Assembly: GCF_018588945.1 (NCBI RefSeq)
Contig: NZ_JAFIWA010000008.1
Span: 1-64,000, forward strand
Reading direction: 5' to 3'
DNA: 64,000 nt
From: Microbacterium flavescens
GTDB taxonomy: Bacteria; Actinomycetota; Actinomycetes; Actinomycetales; Microbacteriaceae
The translations under genes were made by a program, and so were the position numbers. The notes below the pieces were generated by a model. It made no database searches. It was not told the origin of the DNA and was given only the letters and a program-made list of their open reading frames with translations. Of this stretch, positions 58,254 through 64,000 are shown piece after piece (the stretch's first letter is position 1; every line of letters begins with the position of its first letter).

Positions 58254-59089
58254 CGCTCCGCCGCTCCGCGCGCCGCGGGCGCCGGGGCGCCGTGCAGGGC
58301 CTCCCGCACGGCGGTGACCTTGGCGAAGAATGCCGGCGTCTCACGCAGCGAGTCGTCGCGCGCAGCATCCGCTCCGAAGCCGGTGACGATGACGTCGGTG
58401 ATCCGTCCCGGCCGCGGCGACATCACCACGACCCGATCCGACAGGAAGACCGCCTCCGGGATCGAATGGGTCACGAACACCACCGCGGCGCCGGTCTCGG
58501 CCGCGATCCGCGAGAGCTCCGCCTGCATGCGCTCGCGGGTCATCTCGTCGAGCGCGCCGAAGGGCTCGTCCATGAGGAGCAGCCGTGGTCGCTCGGCGAG
58601 CGCGCGGGCGATCGCCACGCGCTGCTGCATGCCGCCGGAGAGCTGATCCGGATGCCGGTCGGCGAAGTCCGAGAGCCCCACGAGGTCGGCGAGCATGGCC
58701 ACGCGCTGCTTGCGCTCGGCGGCCCCGACACCGTGCAGCTCGAGCGGCAGCGCGATGTTCGCGGCGACCGTCCGCCACGGCAGGAGGCCGGCCTGTTGGA
58801 AGGCGATGCCGTAGTCCTGGTCGCGACGGGCCCGATCGGCCGGCTTGCCGAACACCTCGACCGTGCCCGACGTCGCGGCGTCGAGGTCGGCGATCAGCCG
58901 GAGCAGCGTCGACTTGCCGCAGCCCGACGGCCCGATGAGCGACACGAACTCGCCCTCCGCGACGGTGAGCTCGATGCCGTCCAGAGCCATCACGTCGCCG
59001 GCCTTCGACGGGAACACCTTCGAGGCCCCGCGCACGCTCACCGCGGCCGCCCGCATCACGGGCTCCGTGCTCGTCGCCGTATCGGTCAT
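58250..59089 (-). CDS. ABC transporter ATP-binding protein
   Basis: 279 residues. Walker A LIGPSGCGKSTLLRL, Q-loop FQQAGLLPW, signature LSGGMQQRVAIARAL, Walker B LLLMDEPFGALD and switch His in VTHSIPEAVFLSD. This is the SsuB/TauB type that powers nitrate, sulfonate and thiamin-precursor importers. Start and stop overlap both neighbouring permease genes. Confidence 0.93.
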   Translation of the reverse strand: MTDTATSTEPVMRAAAVSVRGASKVFPSKAGDVMALDGIELTVAEGEFVSLIGPSGCGKSTLLRLIADLDAATSGTVEVFGKPADRARRDQDYGIAFQQAGLLPWRTVAANIALPLELHGVGAAERKQRVAMLADLVGLSDFADRHPDQLSGGMQQRVAIARALAERPRLLLMDEPFGALDEMTRERMQAELSRIAAETGAAVVFVTHSIPEAVFLSDRVVVMSPRPGRITDVIVTGFGADAARDDSLRETPAFFAKVTAVREALHGAPAPAARGAAER

Positions 59090-60039
59090 CAGGCCGCCTC
59101 TCCGCGTCGGTAGTCCTTCAGGAACACGCCCAGCAGCGCCACCGACCCGGCGGCGACCAGCCCGAGCGCGATCGCGCCGAAGATCGGTCCCCACGCTTTC
59201 GCGGGATCGCCCGACGCCTGGCCGGCGAACTGGATCAGCAGTCGCCCGATGCCGCCCTGCAGCCCCGTCGAGACCTCCGCGACGACCGCGCCGATGACGG
59301 CGTTCGCTGCGCCGAGCCGCAGCGCGGGGAGCAGGTAGGGGACGGATGCCGGCAGCCGGAGCTTCACGAGCGTGGGCCAGTACCCCGCCGCATAGGTGCG
59401 CATGAGCTCGGTGTGGATGCGGTCGGGCGACTGCAGCCCGCGCAGGGCTCCCACCGCGATCGGGAAGAAGGCGAGGTAGGAAGCGATGAGTGCGACCGAC
59501 ATCCAGTCCTGCCACTCCCAGCCGCCGATCTCCACCCGCGATCCCCAACTCTTGACGACCGGCGCGAACGCGATGAGCGGCACGGTCTGGCTGAGGATGA
59601 TCCAGGGGAGCAGGCCCCACTCGGCGAGACGCCAGCGCTGCATGAGCAGGGCGAACGCGAAACCGACGATCATGCCGACGACCCAGCCGACGGCGGCGAT
59701 GCCGAGGGTCGTGAGCGCCCCCAGCGCGATGACGCCCCACAGCGGCGGCGAGCCCTCCTGGCGGGTCACCGGCTCGAACAGCCGGCCCGCCATGACCCAG
59801 ACGTGCGGCATCGCGAGATCGGTCGTGCGCGGCAGGATGCGCAGCCCGGCGACGATCACGCCGTCCTCGGGTGCCAGCCACTTGTACAGCTCCCAGAGGA
59901 TGACGACCGCCGAGACGCCGACGATCCCCCACAGCCACGCGAGGCCGCCGTGACGCGAGCGCGGCCGCGGAGCACGCGCCGGGTGGGCGGGGTCGCCGGG
60001 TGCGGCGACCTCCGAGTCGAGCCCGGCGGTCGTCGTCAT
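59089..60039 (-). CDS. ABC transporter permease, second subunit
   Basis: 316 residues with a longer cytoplasmic N-terminus than the other permease and six to seven helices. Coupling motif MRTYAAGYWPTLVKLRLPASVPYLLPALRLGAANAVIGAVVAEVSTG. It overlaps the LLM gene by 4 bases and the ATPase start by 1 base. Two unlike permease genes imply a heterodimeric channel. Confidence 0.9.
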   Translation of the reverse strand: MTTTAGLDSEVAAPGDPAHPARAPRPRSRHGGLAWLWGIVGVSAVVILWELYKWLAPEDGVIVAGLRILPRTTDLAMPHVWVMAGRLFEPVTRQEGSPPLWGVIALGALTTLGIAAVGWVVGMIVGFAFALLMQRWRLAEWGLLPWIILSQTVPLIAFAPVVKSWGSRVEIGGWEWQDWMSVALIASYLAFFPIAVGALRGLQSPDRIHTELMRTYAAGYWPTLVKLRLPASVPYLLPALRLGAANAVIGAVVAEVSTGLQGGIGRLLIQFAGQASGDPAKAWGPIFGAIALGLVAAGSVALLGVFLKDYRRGEAA

Positions 60040-61052
60040 GCCTTCGCCGTGACGTGGGACGAGAGTGCGGGGATGACGGTCTCGCCGTACACCCGCATCG
60101 TCTCCTCCTTGTTGTCGTGCTGGAGGTAGCCGGCGAACTGCGTCACGCCGAGCGCGCGCAGCTGCTCGAGCTTCGCGATGTGCTCTTCGGCCGTGCCGAG
60201 GATGCAGAACCGGTCGACGATCTCGTCGGGCACGAAGTCGACGTGGTCGTTGTCGGCCTTGCCGTGGGTGTTGTAGTCGTAGCCCTGGCGCCCGGCGATG
60301 TAGTCCGTGAGCGCGTCGGGGACGGCGCCGTGCTCGCCGTACTTCGCCACGATGTCGGCGACGTGGTTGCCCACCATGCCCCCGAACCAGCGGCACTGGT
60401 CGCGCATGTGCTGCGTGTCGTCGCCGATGTACATCGGGGCGGCGACGCAGAACGAGATCGCATCGGGATCGCGCCCGGCGGCGGCCGCGGCATCCCGAAC
60501 CGTCTTGATCATCCATGCCGCGATGTCGACGTCCGCGAGCTGCAGGATGAAGCCGTCGCCGACCTCGCCCGTGAGCTTGAGCGCGAGCGGGCCGTAGGCG
60601 GCGACCCAGACCTCGAGCTCCGAGCCGCGACTCCACGGGAACTGCAGCGTCGCGCCCTTGTACTCGACGGGGCGCGAGTTCGCCAGCTCGCGGATCACGT
60701 GGATGGACTCGCGAAGCTCGGCCATCGACACCGGCTTGCCGTTGGTCACGCGGACCGCCGAGTCGCCCCGGCCGATGCCGCACACGGTGCGGTTGCCGTA
60801 CAGCTCGTTGAGGGTGGCGAAGACCGACGCCGTGACCGTCCAGTCGCGGGTCGCGGGATTCGTCACGAAGGGCCCGACGGTCACGCGCTTCGTCGCGTTG
60901 AGGATCGCCGAGTGGATGACGTACGGCTCCTGCCACAGCAGGTGCGAGTCGAACGTCCACACGTGGCTGAAGCCGTGGGCCTCGGCGAGCTGTGCGAGCT
61001 GCACCGTGCGCGCGGCGGGCGGGTTGGTCTGGAGGACGACTCCGAAGTCCAT
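60036..61052 (-). CDS. LLM class flavin- or F420-dependent oxidoreductase
   Basis: 338 residues of the bacterial-luciferase-like family, TIM barrel (MDFGVVLQTNPPAARTVQLAQLAEAHGFSHVWTFDSHLLWQEPYVI, TVGPFVTNPATRDWTVTASVFATLNELYGNRTVCGIGRGDSAVR). It resembles the Mer-like branch often named F420-dependent. It sits between dihydropyrimidinase and the transporter, overlapping the permease gene. It could act on the pyrimidine ring or a side reaction; the pyrimidine ring-opening oxygenase RutA is also an LLM enzyme, but the sequence here does not settle the reaction or cofactor. Confidence 0.85.
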   Translation of the reverse strand: MDFGVVLQTNPPAARTVQLAQLAEAHGFSHVWTFDSHLLWQEPYVIHSAILNATKRVTVGPFVTNPATRDWTVTASVFATLNELYGNRTVCGIGRGDSAVRVTNGKPVSMAELRESIHVIRELANSRPVEYKGATLQFPWSRGSELEVWVAAYGPLALKLTGEVGDGFILQLADVDIAAWMIKTVRDAAAAAGRDPDAISFCVAAPMYIGDDTQHMRDQCRWFGGMVGNHVADIVAKYGEHGAVPDALTDYIAGRQGYDYNTHGKADNDHVDFVPDEIVDRFCILGTAEEHIAKLEQLRALGVTQFAGYLQHDNKEETMRVYGETVIPALSSHVTAKA

Positions 61053-61064
61053 GTCAGGCCTTTC

Positions 61065-61095
61065 GGTCGTTGAGCGAGGGAGCGAGACGAGAAGC
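61065..61095. repeat. Single right arm of the 86-bp element
   Basis: One arm (GGTCGTTGAGCGAGGGAGCG then GAGACGAGAAGC) fills most of the 50-base gap between hydA and the LLM gene. The opposite arm is absent, so no hairpin can form from this copy alone. Confidence 0.7.
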
Positions 61096-61102
61096 GGATT
61101 CG

Positions 61103-62536
61103 TCAGATGAGGTACTGCGAAAGGCCGCGCTTGAGGAACCGGCCGTCGCCCTTGGCGCCCAGGTACACGCCGCCGTCGACGACGACCTTTCCGCGCGAGA
61201 TCACGGTGTCGACGTGCCCGTCGATCTCGAATCCCTCCCACGCGGAGTGGTCCATGTTCATGTGATGGGATGCCGCGGAGATCGTCGTGTGACCGTTGGG
61301 GTCGTAGATCACCACGTCGCCGTCGGCGCCGGGCTGGATCACGCCCTTCCGGCCATACAGGCCGAACATGCGGGCGGGCGTCGTGCTGGTGAGCTCCACC
61401 CAGCGTTCGAGGGTGATCTTGCCGGTCACCACGCCCTGGTACATGAGGTCCATGCGGTGCTCGACCGAGCCGATGCCGTTGGGGATCGCGCGGAAGTCGT
61501 CGAGCCCGAGATCTTTCTGGCCCTTCATGCAGAACGGGCAGTGGTCGGTGGACACCATCTGGATGTCGTTCGTGCGCAGCGCCTGCCACATGTGGTGCTG
61601 GTGGCCCTCTCCGCGGCTGCGCAGGGGCGTCGAGCAGACCCATTTCGCGCCCTCGAACTGGCCCCACTCCGCGCTGAACCCGCCCAGCTGCTCCTCGAGC
61701 GACAGGTACAGGTACTGCGGGCAGGTCTCGCCGAAGACGTTCCAGCCCTGGTCGCGCGCCCAGGCGATCTGGTCGACCGCCTGCTTGGCGCTGACGTGCA
61801 CGGTGTACAGCGGCGCCCCCGTGAGGTTCGCGAGCATGATCGCGCGGTGGGTCGCCTCCTCCTCCATCTGCCAGGCGCGGGCGATGCCGTGGTAGTACGG
61901 CGCCTTCTTGCCGGCCTCGGCGAGCTGGGCGGCCAGCACGTCGATGGCGGGTCCGTTCTCGGCGTGCATCATGGTGAGCAGTCCGGTCTCGGCTGACACC
62001 TGCATGGCCTTCAGGACCTGCGCGTCGTCGGAGTAGAAGACGCCCGGGTAGGCCATGAAGAGCTTGAAGCTCGAGACGCCCTCGTCGAGCAGGCCGCGCA
62101 TGGCGGCGAGCGAGTCGTCGTCGACGCCGCCCACGATCTGGTGGAACCCGTAGTCGATCGCGCAGTTCCCGGCCGCCTTCTCGTGCCATGCGGCCAGCCC
62201 GTCCTGCACGCGCTCGCCGTAGCGCTGCACCGCGAAGTCGATGATCGAGGTCGTGCCGCCCCACGCGGCCGCGCGGGTGCCGGTCTCGAACGTGTCGGAG
62301 GCGGCGGTTCCGCCGAAGGGCAGCTCCATGTGGGTGTGCGCGTCGATGCCGCCCGGGATGACGTACTTGCCGGTGGCGTCGACGACGGTGTCGACCGAGG
62401 CGGCCAGGTCGGTGCCGAGCAGCTGCGAACCCGGCGCCAGCACGGCCGCGATCGTCTCGCCGTCGATGAGCACGTCGGCTTCGCCGCGGCCCGTGGCCGA
62501 GACGACGGTGCCGCCCGTGATGAGGGTCGTTGTCAT
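61103..62536 (-). CDS. hydA: Dihydropyrimidinase / D-hydantoinase
   Basis: 477 residues. Opens the ring of dihydrouracil, dihydrothymine or hydantoins to N-carbamoyl amino acids with a binuclear zinc site. Ligands are visible: HxH in GGIDAHTHMELPFGG, the carboxylated Lys in SSFKLFMAYPGVFYSDD, His in MMHAENG and LYTVHVSAKQAVDQI, and Asp in VSTDHCPFCMKGQK. Full family length. It lies between the nitrilase-fold hydrolase and the LLM gene, with hairpin-repeat sequence on both sides. Confidence 0.96.
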   Translation of the reverse strand: MTTTLITGGTVVSATGRGEADVLIDGETIAAVLAPGSQLLGTDLAASVDTVVDATGKYVIPGGIDAHTHMELPFGGTAASDTFETGTRAAAWGGTTSIIDFAVQRYGERVQDGLAAWHEKAAGNCAIDYGFHQIVGGVDDDSLAAMRGLLDEGVSSFKLFMAYPGVFYSDDAQVLKAMQVSAETGLLTMMHAENGPAIDVLAAQLAEAGKKAPYYHGIARAWQMEEEATHRAIMLANLTGAPLYTVHVSAKQAVDQIAWARDQGWNVFGETCPQYLYLSLEEQLGGFSAEWGQFEGAKWVCSTPLRSRGEGHQHHMWQALRTNDIQMVSTDHCPFCMKGQKDLGLDDFRAIPNGIGSVEHRMDLMYQGVVTGKITLERWVELTSTTPARMFGLYGRKGVIQPGADGDVVIYDPNGHTTISAASHHMNMDHSAWEGFEIDGHVDTVISRGKVVVDGGVYLGAKGDGRFLKRGLSQYLI

Positions 62537-62556
62537 TCTGAGATGCCTCCGATATC

Positions 62557-62641
62557 GGTCGTTGAGCGAGGAGCGAAGCGACGAGACGAAACGCCTGCAG
62601 CCCGCGGGACCGTTTCGTCTCGCTTCGCTCGCTCAACGAGC
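62557..62641. repeat. Palindromic element, arms in inverted order
   Basis: A right-type arm (62557-62593) precedes a left-type arm (62611-62641), the reverse of the usual order, in the 115-base gap between hydA and the nitrilase-fold gene. The arms can still pair because they are complementary. Confidence 0.85.
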
Positions 62642-62651
62642 GGGGTAGTGG

Positions 62652-63500
62652 TCACGGCTTCGGGATCCGGGTGTAGGAGTCGGGCCGGCGGTCGCGGTAG
62701 AACTGCCAGTCGTCGCGCATCTCCTGGACCATGTTCAGGTCGAGGTCGCGCACGAGCAGCTCCTCGCTGTCGCCCGAGCCGCGCTCGCCGACGAAGTTGC
62801 CGCGCGGGTCGATCACCTGGCTCGTGCCGTAGAAGTCCACGGCGAGGTCGCCGTACTCGTTGTCCTCGCGACCCACGCGGTTCGGCTGCAGCACGAAGTA
62901 GCCGTTCGCCACGGCCGCTGCAGGCCCTTCGACCTCCCACAGCCGATTCGAGAGGCCGGGTTTGGTCGCGTTCGGGTTGAAGACCATGTGCGCGTCGGCG
63001 AGGCCCAGCTCGCGCCATCCCTCGGGGAAGTGCCGGTCGTAGCAGATGTACATCCCGACGCGTCCGACCGCGGTCTCGAAGACCGGATAGCCGAGGTTGC
63101 CCGGACGGAAGTAGAACTTCTCCCAGAACCGGTCGAGGTGCGGCAGGTGGTGCTTGCGGTATTTGCCGAGGATCGTGCCGTCGGCATCCACGAGCACCGA
63201 CGTGTTGTAGTACACCCCGGTCTCGGCCTCCTCGTAGATCGGGAGCACCATGACCGTGCCGAGCTCCTTCGCGATCGACGCGAAGCGCTGCACGATCGGG
63301 CCGTCCGCAGGCTCGGCGAAGCGGTAGTACTTCTTGTCCTGCGTGATGCCGAAGTACGGGCCGTAGAACAGCTCCTGGAAGCACACGACCTGCGCACCCT
63401 GGGCCGCGGCATCCCTCGCGAATCCTTCGTGCTTGTCGAGCATCGACTCCTTGTCACCCGTCCAGGTGGTCTGCGAGATGGCCGCTCGTACCGTCGTCAT
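62652..63500 (-). CDS. Nitrilase-superfamily hydrolase (probable beta-ureidopropionase)
   Basis: 282 residues. Catalytic Glu in VVCFQELFYGPYFGI, Lys in LGKYRKHHLPHLDRFWEKFYF and Cys in VGMYICYDRHFPEGWRELG form the nitrilase triad. The context next to dihydropyrimidinase indicates N-carbamoyl-beta-alanine amidohydrolase; an N-carbamoyl D-amino acid hydrolase is the alternative. ATG 63500 begins the homology. First gene of the nine-gene minus-strand cluster ending in mmsA. Confidence 0.93.
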   Translation of the reverse strand: MTTVRAAISQTTWTGDKESMLDKHEGFARDAAAQGAQVVCFQELFYGPYFGITQDKKYYRFAEPADGPIVQRFASIAKELGTVMVLPIYEEAETGVYYNTSVLVDADGTILGKYRKHHLPHLDRFWEKFYFRPGNLGYPVFETAVGRVGMYICYDRHFPEGWRELGLADAHMVFNPNATKPGLSNRLWEVEGPAAAVANGYFVLQPNRVGREDNEYGDLAVDFYGTSQVIDPRGNFVGERGSGDSEELLVRDLDLNMVQEMRDDWQFYRDRRPDSYTRIPKP

Positions 63501-63699
63501 GTTGTCTCCGTCCGTGCTCGATCGAGGTCCCTCGGGCTGGGACCGACGGGGTGCGACCAGAGGAGCTCCCTCGCCCCCGATCCTGTCGACTCGACGTTTC
63601 CCGTCGGTTTCGCCCTGTGACGCGACAGTAAAGCCTTGCGCCCGCGCGACGCAATGGTCGGCTGGGCAGACCATAGGAACTCCGGGTTCCGCGAGCCGG

Positions 63700-63750
63700 T
63701 ACATCTCGCGACGGATGGGCGGGTCGGGTGGTTACATCCCGGGACGGATG
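63700..63750. repeat. Pair of 18-bp direct repeats
   Basis: TACATCTCGCGACGGATG (63700-63717) and TACATCCCGGGACGGATG (63733-63750) differ at two positions and are 33 bp apart, about three helical turns. Each is partly palindromic (CATCC...GGATG). They lie 33-83 bases upstream of the histidine kinase start and are candidate activator or response-regulator sites. The rest of the 63501-63782 gap shows no gene. Confidence 0.6.
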
Positions 63751-63770
63751 CCGCGGCATCCGCTCTCGCG

Positions 63771-63776
63771 TACCGT
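63771..63776 (+). promoter_or_regulatory. -10 box, leaderless type
   Basis: TACCGT ends 6 nt before the GTG at 63783. Confidence 0.45.
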
Positions 63777-63782
63777 GAAACG

Positions 63783-64000
63783 GTGTTCCGCAGCCTGAAG
63801 CCGTACCAGATCGTCGTCGACGTGGTCGTGGCAGGGCTGTTCGCACTCGTGGTCTTGCCCCTCGAGATCCAGTTCGCGCAGCCGCTCGGGGACTACTCCC
63901 TCATGCTGCTGTCGTCGGTGATCATGACGCTCCTGCTGGCCGTGGCGCTGGCCGTCCGCCGACTCGCCCCGGGCCTCGCGCTCGGCGTGGCGTGGCTGGC
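63783..64000 (+). CDS. Membrane protein, probable sensor histidine kinase (N-terminal part, runs off the window)
   Basis: 72 residues are visible: a short cytoplasmic start (VFRSLKPYQI), a first helix VVDVVVAGLFALVVLPLEI, a loop with QPLGDYS, and a second helix SVIMTLLLAVALAVRR, then the start of a third. This matches the four-helix N-terminus of actinobacterial NarL-type sensor kinases. The kinase part is outside the window, so the identity is provisional. Confidence 0.6.
   Translation, partial: MFRSLKPYQIVVDVVVAGLFALVVLPLEIQFAQPLGDYSLMLLSSVIMTLLLAVALAVRRLAPGLALGVAWL

Noticed and set aside
1..64000. tRNA or rRNA genes
   Set aside because: No T-arm or anticodon-arm pattern and no rRNA signature was found on reading both strands by eye; a dedicated scan was not possible.

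Overview
The window is very GC-rich, densely coded DNA from an actinobacterium. A Microbacteriaceae origin, most likely Microbacterium or a close relative, is suggested by the gene content, the strong third-position G/C preference, the frequent word GGATGCC/GGCATCC and the many genes whose -10 box lies only 6-8 nt before the start codon. This placement is inference from style and gene content; no rRNA or other marker gene is present. I see no tRNA, rRNA, CRISPR array, prophage or insertion sequence.

Layout. (1) 1-8352: xylan/xylose locus with the end of a GH3 glycosidase, a large secreted GH10 xylanase, a LacI-type regulator, xylose isomerase and xylulokinase. (2) 8355-13725: an array of hairpin repeats, then housekeeping-type genes: coiled-coil protein, small alarmone synthetase, Kef-type antiporter, tryptophan-rich membrane protein, glutamine amidotransferase. 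(3) 13770-19440: a self-contained operon of ECF sigma factor, small two-part protein, cytoplasmic subtilisin and TPR-CHAT caspase-like protease. It is bracketed by two copies of a 12-bp motif and is the best candidate for an under-described system. (4) 19454-22153: small genes (HTH-less LysR effector domain, DUF1304, secreted nuclease, beta-helix protein, a 40-residue ORF). (5) 22171-33493: amine/polyamine utilisation, with an aminotransferase, PucR regulator, cupin, FAD amine oxidase, YtcJ-like amidohydrolase and a PotABCD-type importer. (6) 33765-49939: DNA repair pair Nei/Lhr, lipoprotein, PspC, ABC-F protein, esterase, Nudix-like protein, M3 peptidase, DivIVA-like protein, threonine aldolase, SDR. 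(7) 49932-52960: DUF6421 protein, Lrp regulator, lipid/diacylglycerol kinase. (8) 53173-63500: a nine-gene minus-strand cluster for reductive pyrimidine or hydantoin breakdown with its own ABC importer. (9) 63783-end: start of a sensor histidine kinase.

How the genes fit together. Xylanase and the GH3 enzyme would release xylose, which XylA and XylB feed to the pentose phosphate pathway; the LacI protein appears to repress itself and the xylanase through a shared half-palindromic site. In the pyrimidine cluster an imported ring compound (or its dihydro form) would be opened by dihydropyrimidinase, the ureido acid hydrolysed by the nitrilase-fold enzyme, the beta-amino acid transaminated, and the semialdehyde oxidised to acyl-CoA by MmsA. 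The ring-reducing dehydrogenase is not in the window, but an LLM flavin/F420 enzyme sits in the operon. The polyamine cluster has a parallel logic of uptake, oxidation or transamination.

Non-coding structure is unusually rich. An ~86-bp imperfect inverted repeat recurs in six gaps, often between or just after catabolic genes. A different palindromic element is embedded in frame inside the lhr helicase gene. Two 58-bp nested palindromes share length and end bases but not sequence.
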